Shown in pieces: positions 54,792-62,749 of a stretch of DNA of 64,000 nucleotides. Location of the stretch: assembly GCA_036500205.1 (NCBI GenBank), contig DASYCK010000172.1:14592-78591 (forward strand), written 5' to 3'. The stretch comes from DASYCK01 sp036500205. Lineage in GTDB: Bacteria > Myxococcota_A > Polyangia > Fen-1088. The notes under the pieces were generated by a model. It saw only the letters and a program-made list of their open reading frames with translations, did not search any database and was not told the origin of the DNA. Positions within the stretch are counted from its first letter, which is position 1; the number at the start of each line of letters is the position of its first letter. The translations under genes were made by a program, and so were the position numbers.

Positions 54792-55504
54792 GGCGCCCTC
54801 CCCCCGCCGACCGAGCGCGAGCGCCGGCACCTTCGCTGGCGCGCCGGGTGGCGGCGGAGGCGGTCGGGACGGCCCTCCTGCTGACGACGGTCGTGGGCTC
54901 CGGCATCATGGCCGAGCGCCTGGCCGCTGGAAACGTCGCGCTGGCGCTCCTCGCGAACAGCCTCGCCACCGGCGCGGGGCTGATCGCCTTGTTGCTGACG
55001 TTCGCGGGGGTCTCGGGCGCGCACTTCAATCCGCTGGTGACCGTCGCGGCCGCGAGCCAAGGGGGGTTGGCCTGGCGCGCCGTCCCGCCGTACCTCGCCG
55101 CCCAGGTCGGCGGCGCGTTCGCCGGCGTCGCCCTCGCGCACCTCATGTTCGGCTTGCCGCTCCTCTCGGCGTCGCACCACGCCCGCTCGGGGCTCGGGCA
55201 GTTCGCGGGGGAGCTCACCGCCACCTTCGGCCTCGTCTCCGTCATCGCCGGCTGCTCTCGGACGCGTCTCGATGCGACGCCGTTCGCGGTGGCCGCTTAC
55301 ATCACGGCCGCCTACTGGTTCACGTCGTCGACCTCCTTCGCGAACCCGGCCGTGACCCTGGCGCGCGCCGCGACCGACAGCTTCACGGGAATCCGGCCAG
55401 CGGACGTGCCTCTCTTCGTCGTCGCGCAGGCCTTGGGCTGCACGGGCGCGACGCTCTTCTTCCGTTGGCTGCTTTCCGACGCCCCCCTCGAGGAGGTCGC
55501 GTGA
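54788..55504 (+). CDS. aqpS: Aquaglyceroporin (AqpS-like MIP channel)
   Basis: 238 residues from ATG 54788. MIP-family fold with six helices and two half-helices: the first loop motif is HFNPLV (NPL in place of NPA), the second FANPAVTLAR with the selectivity-filter Arg. In ars operons such channels let As(III), made by ArsC, leave the cell or move down its gradient. It overlaps the regulator and arsC by 4 bases each. Symbol given by context. Confidence 0.85.
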   Translation: MRRPPPADRARAPAPSLARRVAAEAVGTALLLTTVVGSGIMAERLAAGNVALALLANSLATGAGLIALLLTFAGVSGAHFNPLVTVAAASQGGLAWRAVPPYLAAQVGGAFAGVALAHLMFGLPLLSASHHARSGLGQFAGELTATFGLVSVIAGCSRTRLDATPFAVAAYITAAYWFTSSTSFANPAVTLARAATDSFTGIRPADVPLFVVAQALGCTGATLFFRWLLSDAPLEEVA

Positions 55505-55920
55505 ACACCGTGATATTCGCCTGCGTGCACAACGCCGGTCGCTCTCAGATGGCGGCCGCGTGGTTCAACGAGCTCGCCGATCCTGCGAAGGCCCGGGCGG
55601 TCTCGGCGGGAACCGAGCCCGGACCGCGCCTGCACCCTGAGGTTCTGCTGGCAATGGGCGAGGTGGACATCGACCTGTCGGCGGCGAAGCCGCGGCGGCT
55701 CACGGACGAGCTGGCCGCCGGCGCGCGCATCCTCGTCACGATGGGCTGCGGGGAGGCGTGCCCCCACGTCCCCGGTCTCCGGCGAGAGGACTGGCCGCTG
55801 GAAGACCCGAAGAACAAGCCGCTCGACCGGGTCCGCGCCATCCGCGACGACATCCGCGCGCGGGTCGTCGAGATGGTCATGCGCGAGGGATGGGAACGGG
55901 CCGGGGCCGGGGCGCTTTGA
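55501..55920 (+). CDS. arsC: Arsenate reductase, LMW-phosphatase type
   Basis: 139 residues from GTG 55501 (GTGA overlap with the channel gene). It reduces arsenate to arsenite. The P-loop C-x5-R is ACVHNAGRSQMA (Cys8, Arg14); the general acid is in EDWPLEDP (about Asp102); and a CxxxC pair, MGCGEACP (Cys83 and Cys87), can relay the disulfide to thioredoxin or a small thiol. Length is normal. No arsB or arsM gene is in the window, so arsenite exit would rest on the channel. Confidence 0.9.
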   Translation: MNTVIFACVHNAGRSQMAAAWFNELADPAKARAVSAGTEPGPRLHPEVLLAMGEVDIDLSAAKPRRLTDELAAGARILVTMGCGEACPHVPGLRREDWPLEDPKNKPLDRVRAIRDDIRARVVEMVMREGWERAGAGAL

Positions 55921-55952
55921 CGCCAGCGCCACCTCGATGCATCGTCATTTCG

Positions 55953-56981
55953 ATGCCCAACCGCTCCGACCACCTCACGCTCTCCACCGTCGCCGCCCTT
56001 GCCTGCTTCTCCGCGGCGTGCGGCGGTCTGAACCTTCAGCTCGTCGATGCGTCGGTCCGCAAGCCGTCGAACGTGGCGGTCTACTTCACCGCCAACACGT
56101 CGTCGGGCGAGCCGGTCGCCGATCTGACCCAGAACGATTTCCACATCTACGAGGACGGCAAGCCCGTGTCCACACTGGAGAGCCAGCAGACCATCCTCCA
56201 GCAGGAGATCGCGGCGGTCCACGACACGCTGCTGCTGGTGGACATGTCCGGCAGCGTGGTGGGCTCTGGCGACATGCCCGCGTTGATGAGCGCCGCCGCC
56301 TCGTTCGCCGATCGCGTCGGCCCCTATCAGAAGGTCGCCATCTACACGTTCGACGGCAGCCCCCACATCAACCCGGTGGTGGCGTTCGGCGGCAGCGTGC
56401 ACGCAGGGGTGGCGGCGCTGGGCCACTACCACCCGCGCGATCCGTCGACCAACCTGAACGGAGGCGTGGTCGAGGCGGTGCAAGTGCTGGCGCGGCAGAT
56501 GGACAGCGCCCCGCAGCCGCTGCGCTTCGGTACCTTGGTGGTCTTCACGGACGGCACCGATCGCGCGCACCGCGTCTCCGACGACGAGGTGAAGAAGACC
56601 CTGGATACGGCGGCGTTCGAGACCTTCGCCATCGGCGTGGGCGCCGAGGTCGATCAAAACGAGCTGCGCGCCATCGGGCGCTCCGGCACCTTCGCGTCCC
56701 AGAACCGCGCCGACATCGCCCGGGGCTTCGACGACGTGGCCGACCGCATCGAGGCGGCGTCGCGCCGGTACTACCTGCTGTCCTATTGCTCGCCCTCGCG
56801 CGCTGGCGAGCACACCGTCGAGATCGAGGCCGTCGCCGACGGACGTCGCGGGCGGCTGTCGCATCACTTCGACGCCGGCGGCTTCGGCCCGCGTTGCGAT
56901 CCCAATCAGAAGCCGGCCTTCGACGTCCGCCACCCGCGTGTCCGCGCCAGCACCACCGAAGACGACCACTCGGGACGCTAG
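55953..56981 (+). CDS. von Willebrand factor A-domain lipoprotein
   Basis: 342 residues from ATG 55953. The signal ends in lipobox SAACG. A beta-rich N-terminal portion (QNDFHIYEDGKPV) precedes a VWA domain with the MIDAS motif DMSGS, later T (NLNGG region) and D (FTDGTD), consistent with divalent-metal-dependent protein binding. The C-terminus lacks membrane segments. Ligand unknown. It begins 32 bases after arsC but has unrelated content. Confidence 0.85.
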   Translation: MPNRSDHLTLSTVAALACFSAACGGLNLQLVDASVRKPSNVAVYFTANTSSGEPVADLTQNDFHIYEDGKPVSTLESQQTILQQEIAAVHDTLLLVDMSGSVVGSGDMPALMSAAASFADRVGPYQKVAIYTFDGSPHINPVVAFGGSVHAGVAALGHYHPRDPSTNLNGGVVEAVQVLARQMDSAPQPLRFGTLVVFTDGTDRAHRVSDDEVKKTLDTAAFETFAIGVGAEVDQNELRAIGRSGTFASQNRADIARGFDDVADRIEAASRRYYLLSYCSPSRAGEHTVEIEAVADGRRGRLSHHFDAGGFGPRCDPNQKPAFDVRHPRVRASTTEDDHSGR

Positions 56982-57045
56982 GCGCGAACGCGCAGCTCCC
57001 ATCGCGGGCGGCGGCGTTCGGCACGCCCACGCGCCGTGGATTTAC

Positions 57046-57073
57046 TTGAGGCGTGAGGCCAATCCGCTATGGT
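57046..57073 (+). promoter_or_regulatory. Sigma-70-like promoter of ppa
   Basis: TTGAGG (57046-57051) and TATGGT (57068-57073) are 16 bases apart, resembling -35/-10 boxes. Transcription would start near 57080, at the AGGTGAG ribosome site before GTG 57093. The rest of 56982-57092 shows nothing else. Confidence 0.4.
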
Positions 57074-57092
57074 GGGGCGAGGTGAGCCCACA

Positions 57093-57626
57093 GTGAGAAT
57101 CGAAGCCGTTTCCATCGGAGCCGACCCGCCCCACGAGGTGAACGTGATCGTCGAGGTGCCGGTAGGCGGCGAACCGATCAAGTACGAGATGGACAAGAAC
57201 GCGGGGACCTTGGTGGTCGATCGCTTTCTGTACACGTCCATGCGCTACCCGGGAAACTACGGATTCGTGCCTCACACCCTCTCCGGTGACGGCGATCCCC
57301 TGGACGTGCTCATCGCCAACCAGCGGGCGATCATCCCGGGGGCCATCATCGCGGTCCGCCCGATCGGTGTGCTGCGCATGCAGGACGAGGCCGGCGTCGA
57401 CGAGAAGGTCATCGCGGTGCCGGTCTCCCGTCTCACGCGCCGCTACGACAAGATCACCGAATACACGCACCTGCCCGACATCACCGTGAGACAGATCCAG
57501 CACTTCTTCGAGCACTACAAGGATCTCGAGGACATGAAGTGGGTGAAGCTGCTCGGCTGGGGTGGCGCCGAAGAGGCGAAGACGATGATCATGGAGAGCA
57601 TCGCGCTGGCGCAAGCCCGCCCCTGA
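57093..57626 (+). CDS. ppa: Inorganic pyrophosphatase, family I
   Basis: 177 residues from GTG 57093, with AGGTGAG upstream; an ATG at 57069 in frame would lie before the ribosome site. It hydrolyses pyrophosphate. The active-site signature D-G-D-P-L-D is in SGDGDPLDVLI, with upstream IKYEMDK and YPGNYGFVPHT and the downstream Lys/Tyr residues in DITVRQIQHFFEHYKDLE. Length fits bacterial hexameric enzymes. Confidence 0.96.
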   Translation: MRIEAVSIGADPPHEVNVIVEVPVGGEPIKYEMDKNAGTLVVDRFLYTSMRYPGNYGFVPHTLSGDGDPLDVLIANQRAIIPGAIIAVRPIGVLRMQDEAGVDEKVIAVPVSRLTRRYDKITEYTHLPDITVRQIQHFFEHYKDLEDMKWVKLLGWGGAEEAKTMIMESIALAQARP

Positions 57627-57734
57627 GCGTCGCGGCGTCCCGAGAGACGGCGGCGCCATACACGTTCTGCCCGCCTAAGTCATGACGAGGCGCGCCTTGA
57701 ATTGAGCCGGTTGATCGGATGTGATGTAAGGGGA

Positions 57735-58694
57735 ATGTTCAGGCGCCTAACCATCAAGTCGTTGGTCGCCAGGACGGGCGCCCCGACCCTCGGTCTTCTG
57801 GGGTTGGTGGCTGGATGGGCGGCGTGCTCGGTCGATCGCTCGGGCCTGCTGTCGACGCCCGAGGGCGGCGCCGGTGAGGGGGGGCGTGCCGTCATGGTTG
57901 GGTCGGGCGGTCTCACCGGAAGCGGCTCCGGCGGGCGGACGATCCCCTGGGGTTCGGGGGGCTCGGGGGGGGAAACGGGAGGTCGGGCGGGGAGTGGGTC
58001 CGGAGGTCAGAGCGAGCTCCCGGGAACCGGCGGCGTCGACGGTCCCCGGGGCGGAACGGGAGTCGTTCCTGGCGGAACGGGCGGAGCGAACGGACCTGGT
58101 GGGGGCACCGTGGGCGGCCGCGCCGGTGGATCGGCCGGGATCATCGGTACGACCGGGGGAACGGCGGGCGGTTCGAGCGGCCGGGACGGCAGCGCTGGCG
58201 CCGGAGGGCGCGGAACCCGGACCGGCGGACGAAGCGGCTCGACCGGCGGCGCGGGCGGCGGCACGGGCGGCTCCTGGGGCACCGGCGGCACCGCAGCAGG
58301 CGGAGCCGGCGGCGCCGGCCCCGCCATGTGCGATCCCTCGATCCGGGACAAGGACTCCTGCGATTTCCGGGCCTCCGAGTGCCGCAAGACCTGTGGCGTC
58401 TCGGCGCTCGCGACCAAGCCCTGCACCTGCACGGCCGGCCAGTGGAACTGCGGCGACTGCGTCTATCCGGCCGGCGACTACAGCTGCTATCAGCTCGACA
58501 AGAGCTTCGTCCCCTCCTGTCCGTCGGGCACCAGCAACGGCACCACGACCTGCACCGGGATCTGCTCGCTCTGCTCGGGCTATCAGGACACCACCGGGAC
58601 GGACAAGGTCGGATACTGCTCGTGCACCGACCCGGGCGGAAACGCACCGTCGGTCTACCGCTGCGCCAGCACCTCGGAGTGGCCACCCCAGTAA
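57735..58694 (+). CDS. Lipoprotein with Gly linker and Cys-rich domain
   Basis: 319 residues from ATG 57735 with AAGGGGA. The signal ends WAACS. About 155 Gly/Ser/Thr-rich residues follow, then a compact domain of about 120 residues with some 18 cysteines (MCDPSIRDKDSCDF, CRKTCGVSAL, CTCTAGQWNCGDC, CSLCSGYQ, YCSCTD). Likely many disulfides and surface exposure. No family recognised; such domains occur as adhesion or binding modules in myxobacterial lipoproteins. Confidence 0.75.
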   Translation: MFRRLTIKSLVARTGAPTLGLLGLVAGWAACSVDRSGLLSTPEGGAGEGGRAVMVGSGGLTGSGSGGRTIPWGSGGSGGETGGRAGSGSGGQSELPGTGGVDGPRGGTGVVPGGTGGANGPGGGTVGGRAGGSAGIIGTTGGTAGGSSGRDGSAGAGGRGTRTGGRSGSTGGAGGGTGGSWGTGGTAAGGAGGAGPAMCDPSIRDKDSCDFRASECRKTCGVSALATKPCTCTAGQWNCGDCVYPAGDYSCYQLDKSFVPSCPSGTSNGTTTCTGICSLCSGYQDTTGTDKVGYCSCTDPGGNAPSVYRCASTSEWPPQ

Positions 58695-58710
58695 TCGCCG
58701 GCTGGCGTGA

Positions 58711-58863
58711 CCAATCGCGCCCCTGACGAAGACGGCCGCTCCGGACGGCCGGCTTGCGCCGCAGCCTGCCGGAACGGCCGATCTGACCAAGTGGGTGCCC
58801 TGGACCGAGCCGACCCTGGCGGACGACGTGAGCTTCGCTTCGCCCCCCCTGACCAGCAAGTAG
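58711..58863 (+). pseudogene. Possible remnant of a 3' coding end
   Basis: A 50-codon open stretch with no start codon reads PIAPLTKTAAPDG... and ends TKWVPWTEPTLADD...PLTSK before TAG. Residue composition is protein-like, unlike the other frames. It follows a stop at 58708-58710 and lies between the Cys-rich lipoprotein and the sigma factor stop. No parent gene recognised; it could be chance. Confidence 0.25.
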
Positions 58864-58870
58864 CGAAGGG

Positions 58871-60115
58871 TCAGCCAGCCTCGTCGAGTCGCGCCGCCTG
58901 CATGAGCAGGTAGTTCCGCTCCGCGATGCTGGTCGTGCGCGCGGCGGCCCGCCGGTAGCACGCGATCGCGCCCGGCCGATCGTCGGCTCGCTCGAGTAGA
59001 TGACCGCGCACGGCATCCACGCGGTGGTGTTCCCGCATTCGCTCGTCCGCCGCCAGCGCGTCGAGCCGGCGCAGCCCGGCGGCCGGTCCATGAACCATCG
59101 CGGTCGCGATCGCTCGATTGAGCGTCACCATCGGGTTGTCCGACATGCGCCCCAGCACCTCGTACAGCGCCAGGATCTGCGGCCAGTCGGTCAGCTCGGG
59201 GCTGACCGACTCGTCATGCACGGCGGCGATCGCGGCCTGGAGCTGGTACGGTCCCACCATCCCCCTCGGCAGCGTGGCGCTGAGCAGCGCCACGCCTTCC
59301 GTGATCGCGTCGCGATCCCACAGCGCGCGATCTTGCTGGTCGAGCGGAACGAGCTCGCCCGCCGGCCCGGTTCGCGCCGCGCGCCGGGCGTCCGTCAGCA
59401 GCATCAGCGCCAGCAGCCCGGCGACCTCGGCATCGTCGGGCAACAGGCCGTGCAGCATGCGCGTCAGGCGCAGCGCCTCGCCCGACAGGTCGGTCCGGAT
59501 CAACTCCGCGCCGGTGCTGCCCGCGTAACCTTCGCTGAACACGAGATACAGGACGTGGTTGACCGCGCCCAGCCGGGCCGCCCGCTCTTCGCCGACGGGC
59601 ATCTCGAAGGGCACGCCCGAGTCCTTGATGGTCTGCTTGGCGCGGCTGATCCGCTGGGCCATCGTCGCCTCCGGCACCAGGAACGCCTTCGCGATCTCGC
59701 CGGTGGTCAGGCCGCCGATCGCGCGCAGGGTCAGCGCGATCGCGGACGCAGGCGACAGCGCCGGATGGCAGCACATGAACAGCAGATCGAGGGTGTCGTC
59801 CCGCTCGACGTCCGCGGTCAGCGCGAGCTGTTCATCGGGCGGCACCAGGCTGACCACGAGCGCCTCGCGCTGGCGGCGCGCCGCCTCCGCGCGCACGTGG
59901 TCGACGATGCGCCGGGCGGCCACCTGGATCAGCCATCCACGCGGGTTGTCGGGCAGCCCGTCGCCCGGCCACCGCGCCGCCGCCGCGATCAGCGCCTCCT
60001 GGACGGCGTCCTCCGAAGCGGCGAAGTCGTGGAACCGCCGCACCACCGCCCCCAGCACCTGCGGCGCCAGCTCGCGCAGCAGGTGCTGGGTCGCGGGATC
60101 GAGCGGCGCGGGCAT
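58871..60115 (-). CDS. ECF42-like sigma factor with TPR-like C-terminus
   Basis: 414 residues. Sigma region 2 (VVRRFHDFAASEDAVQEALIAAAARW, NPRGWLIQVAARRIVDHVRAEA) and region 4 (ALTLRAIGGLTTGEIAKAFLVPEATMAQRISRAK) are followed by about 230 helical residues including YLVFSEGYAGSTGAELIRTDLSGEALRL, a hallmark of the ECF42 group (DUF6596 domain). The long C-terminal extension is thought to regulate the factor in place of an anti-sigma. It follows the YCII gene by 10 bases, the standard partner. Confidence 0.93.
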   Translation of the reverse strand: MPAPLDPATQHLLRELAPQVLGAVVRRFHDFAASEDAVQEALIAAAARWPGDGLPDNPRGWLIQVAARRIVDHVRAEAARRQREALVVSLVPPDEQLALTADVERDDTLDLLFMCCHPALSPASAIALTLRAIGGLTTGEIAKAFLVPEATMAQRISRAKQTIKDSGVPFEMPVGEERAARLGAVNHVLYLVFSEGYAGSTGAELIRTDLSGEALRLTRMLHGLLPDDAEVAGLLALMLLTDARRAARTGPAGELVPLDQQDRALWDRDAITEGVALLSATLPRGMVGPYQLQAAIAAVHDESVSPELTDWPQILALYEVLGRMSDNPMVTLNRAIATAMVHGPAAGLRRLDALAADERMREHHRVDAVRGHLLERADDRPGAIACYRRAAARTTSIAERNYLLMQAARLDEAG

Positions 60116-60125
60116 CAGCGCGGCC

Positions 60126-60518
60126 TCACGCCTCCCGAGGCGGCGCGCTCATCACCTGCCGCACCTCGATCGCCAGGTAGAGCGGCTTGCCACCGACGCC
60201 GGGGGCGACGGACGCTTCGGCGGCGATCTGGTAGGCGCGTTCGGCGCTGTCGACGTCCACGATCCAGTAGCCGGCCAGGAACTCCTTCGACTCGGGGAAC
60301 ACCCCGTCCGTCACCGGCTTGCCGTCCTGGCCGGCGCGGATCAGCTTCGCCTGCTCGGGCCCGCTCAGCCCCTCCGCCGCCACCAGCTCGCCCGCGGCCC
60401 CCAGCTTGGTGGCGAAGGACTTCATGAACTCGATGTGCCGCGCGATGTCCTGCTTCGGCCAGTTCATGATCTGGTAGGGCCCACCGCTCGGCGTGTTCAT
60501 CATCAGCATGTACTTCAT
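60126..60518 (-). CDS. YCII/DGPF-domain protein, ECF42 partner
   Basis: 130 residues from ATG 60518, with AAAGGAG just upstream. It opens MKYMLMMNTP, with the middle GYWIVDVDSAERAYQIAAEAS and a C-terminal IEVRQVM, typical of YCII-like (DGPF) proteins encoded next to ECF42 sigma factors. Family function is not settled. The operon order YCII then sigma fits autoregulated ECF42 clusters. Confidence 0.9.
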   Translation of the reverse strand: MKYMLMMNTPSGGPYQIMNWPKQDIARHIEFMKSFATKLGAAGELVAAEGLSGPEQAKLIRAGQDGKPVTDGVFPESKEFLAGYWIVDVDSAERAYQIAAEASVAPGVGGKPLYLAIEVRQVMSAPPREA

Positions 60519-60568
60519 CGTGGTCTCCTTTGTGCGGCCGCCCCGACATGGAGCGCGCCTTCACCCTT

Positions 60569-60596
60569 GGTCGGAGCCGACCCGCCGTTCTCGACA
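60569..60596 (-). promoter_or_regulatory. Candidate ECF42 promoter
   Basis: On the minus strand TGTCGA (60596-60591) is followed 17 bases later by CGACC (60573-60569). TGTCGA with a downstream CGA/TC box is, from memory, the reported ECF42 target pattern. Transcription would start about 44 bases before the YCII start. Spacing and match are plausible; function is untested. Confidence 0.45.
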
Positions 60597-60661
60597 TGGT
60601 CATGGCCACTTTTTTCTCCTGGCGCAAGTGTCGTCCCGAAGGCACACGCCGCCCCAAATGA

Positions 60662-60687
60662 ACAAGGGGGCCACGTGGCCCCCCTGT
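60662..60687. terminator. Hairpin terminator after GH30 gene
   Basis: Inverted repeat GGGGGCCAC / GTGGCCCCC, extended outward by ACA/TGT after one mismatch. On the minus strand TTGTTCATTT follows, a reasonable U-rich tail for ending the GH30 transcript, whose stop is 45 bases upstream. On the plus strand TTTCCGTTCCTATTT follows, so it may act both ways. Confidence 0.6.
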
Positions 60688-60731
60688 TTCCGTTCCTATT
60701 TGTCAGGCCGGGCGCGAGGCCCGTTATGCGA

Positions 60732-62561
60732 CTACTTGCAGACGAACGTCGTGACGGTCGCGCTGGCCAGCGTGGCGGTGAAGCTGCCACCCGTGACCGG
60801 AACCGCGGTCTTGGCGATGAGGTTGTCGGTCGCCGACGTCACCGACGGCGTGCACGACGCGGGGGCCGTCCCGCCGGAGATGGTGATCGGCACCGTCGCC
60901 GACGCCGAGCCCTTGTTGATGGCGACGACCGCGACGGTGCCGTCCGAGCCCTTGTAGGCGGACAGCAGGACGCTGGTCGAGCTGTTCCCCGTGACGTCGA
61001 CCCGCATGTAGCCGGGGCGCACGAACTTGCTGAAATTGCCGAGCGTCCAGTGACGCTTGGTATCGGTTCCGCTCTTCAGCAGCAGACCCTCGTTGTCGTC
61101 CGTGTTGTAGGCCTGGTACCACCACCACAGCCAGGCCACCGCCTGGCCGTCCACGAGCGCCGAGTGAATCCAGCCAGCGACGGCGACGCCGTTGGCGATG
61201 TCCGAGGTCGGCCCCTGCTCCGGCCACCACTTCACGCCGGACATCTCCGTCTGCCAGATCTCTTTCTTGGCGGCGGTCACATCGCTCGGCCACGGCGACG
61301 CGACCTGGGAGTCGTACTGGTGCACGCCGATGATGTCGAAGGCGGCCCACGCCGTCGCGTCCTTGGCCAGGTAGTGGCCATAGTCGTATCCACCGCCCGT
61401 ATCACACGCCGCCTTGCTCGGGGGGAAGCCGCACCCCAGCGGATCCGAGCTGTTCTTGCCATTCACATCGGGCCCGGCCGAGACGTTCGACCACTGGTGG
61501 TTCCACTCCGACGCCTCGGGCGCGATGACCTTGACGCCCTTGGCCTGAAGCTTCGGCCCCGCCACCTTCACCCAGGCCACCATCTCGTTGGCCGTGAAGA
61601 GCGTGGTCGGGTAGTTGCCGTTGCAGGGATCGGTGCCGCCACATGACGCGAAATCGGGCTCGTTGCCGATCGACATGGCGTAGAAGCCGTTGGTGCCCGC
61701 GAAGTTCGCGATCGTCGTCGACCACGAGTCGTAGCAGCTCGTCATCACGTGTCCGCCGTTGTTCACGGGTGCGCTGGTGTCGAGGGGGGTCTGGCCGGAC
61801 TTGCAGCTGCCGGGTGGGCTCCACACCGACCCGATGACCTTGGCGTTCGTCATGGCCCGGCTCTTCAGGGCCGAGATGTTCGTCGATTCGAAGCTGTTGT
61901 AGAAGGCGCCGCTGTCGCTCATGCCGGTCCGCAGAATGGACAGACCGATTCCGGTGCCACTCGTGTTGAACAGCGAGTCCGCCACCGTGCTGGAAAAGGC
62001 GCCGCTCGCCCAGTTGTCGTTGATGCCGAAGCCCTGAATGGTCTGCTCGACCTTGTCGAGGGCCACCGTCACCCCACCGCCGCTCGAGCCGCCCGCGGAG
62101 CTTCCGCCGCTGCCGCTCGAACCGCCGGCGGGAGCCGTGCCGCCCGAGCCGGTGCTGCCCCCTCCGCCGGTCTTGCCGCCCGAGCTCGTCCCGCCGCCGC
62201 TCTGGCTTCCGCCGCTGCTCGTGGCACCGCCCGAGCTGGAGCTGCTGCTGCCACCCGAGCTCGAGCTGCTGCTGCCACCCGAGCTGGAGCTGCTGCTGCC
62301 ACCCGAGCTGGAGTTGCTGCTGCCACCCGAGCTCGAGCTGCCGCCCGAGCTCGAGCTGTTGCCGCCCGAGCTCGAGCTGCTCCCACCCGAGCCGGTCTTG
62401 CCGCCCGAGCCGCTGCCGCCCGAGCTGGACGAACCGCCCGAACCGGAGCCTCCGCTGCTGGAATTCCCACCGCTTCCCGGAGTCCCCGACCCCGCTGACG
62501 AGCAACCTGCGCTCACGAGAGCGAGCACGTAGGCGAGCCGAAGAACCTTGATTCGCTTCAT
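60732..62561 (-). CDS. GH30 xylanase-type lipoprotein
   Basis: 609 residues from ATG 62561. The signal ends VSAGC; a Ser/Gly linker spans about 20-165. The GH30 catalytic barrel shows QTIQGFGINDNWASG, the acid/base Glu in SIGNEPDFAS (Glu301) and the nucleophile in WQTEMSG (Glu439), and ends in a side beta domain (AYKGSDGTVAVVAIN). Subfamily is likely a glucuronoxylan/xylan-acting one (GH30_8-like), though glucanase activity is not excluded. A second GH30 gene lies upstream on the same strand. Confidence 0.9.
   Translation of the reverse strand: MKRIKVLRLAYVLALVSAGCSSAGSGTPGSGGNSSSGGSGSGGSSSSGGSGSGGKTGSGGSSSSSGGNSSSSGGSSSSGGSSNSSSGGSSSSSSGGSSSSSSGGSSSSSSGGATSSGGSQSGGGTSSGGKTGGGGSTGSGGTAPAGGSSGSGGSSAGGSSGGGVTVALDKVEQTIQGFGINDNWASGAFSSTVADSLFNTSGTGIGLSILRTGMSDSGAFYNSFESTNISALKSRAMTNAKVIGSVWSPPGSCKSGQTPLDTSAPVNNGGHVMTSCYDSWSTTIANFAGTNGFYAMSIGNEPDFASCGGTDPCNGNYPTTLFTANEMVAWVKVAGPKLQAKGVKVIAPEASEWNHQWSNVSAGPDVNGKNSSDPLGCGFPPSKAACDTGGGYDYGHYLAKDATAWAAFDIIGVHQYDSQVASPWPSDVTAAKKEIWQTEMSGVKWWPEQGPTSDIANGVAVAGWIHSALVDGQAVAWLWWWYQAYNTDDNEGLLLKSGTDTKRHWTLGNFSKFVRPGYMRVDVTGNSSTSVLLSAYKGSDGTVAVVAINKGSASATVPITISGGTAPASCTPSVTSATDNLIAKTAVPVTGGSFTATLASATVTTFVCK
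62230..62400 (-). repeat. 24-bp tandem repeats coding Ser/Gly linker
   Basis: Units starting CCCGAGCT at 62230, 62254, 62278 and 62302 are exactly 24 bases apart and code SSSSSSGG; shorter variant units continue to about 62400. Frame is kept when units are gained or lost. Confidence 0.85.
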
Positions 62562-62621
62562 TTTGGACCCCTTGCAAAAAGGACGGACGGAAGACGACTA
62601 CCGAGGAGGGCGGGCTTCCAT

Positions 62622-62649
62622 CAAACGCCAACTTCCAAACGCCAACTTC
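62622..62649. promoter_or_regulatory. 14-bp tandem direct repeat upstream of GH30 gene
   Basis: CAAACGCCAACTTC occurs twice head-to-tail (62622-62635, 62636-62649), 61-88 bases ahead of the GH30 start. AACTT...AAGTT symmetry extends outward to 62661. It is a plausible regulator site for the GH30 gene; no factor can be named. Confidence 0.5.
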
Positions 62650-62715
62650 TCGTTCGAAAGTTAAGCCGACTAACAAATCCCGCGAAATCGACCCAGGCCT
62701 GAATTCGATGGAGCT

Positions 62716-62741
62716 CAGCGGGCCCGAGGTCGGGCCCGCTG
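62716..62741. terminator. GC hairpin after second GH30 gene
   Basis: Perfect 12-bp inverted repeat CAGCGGGCCCGA / TCGGGCCCGCTG with a 2-base loop, starting 8 bases beyond the stop of the right-edge GH30 gene. No T-run follows, so it may stabilise or end the transcript. Confidence 0.5.
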
Positions 62742-62749
62742 GAGAAGGA

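Noticed and set aside
60519..60660. Small leader ORF upstream of YCII, with AGGAG before GTG-GCC-ATG
   Set aside because: It runs through the YCII gene in another frame and overlaps the probable ECF42 promoter, so a real peptide is unlikely.
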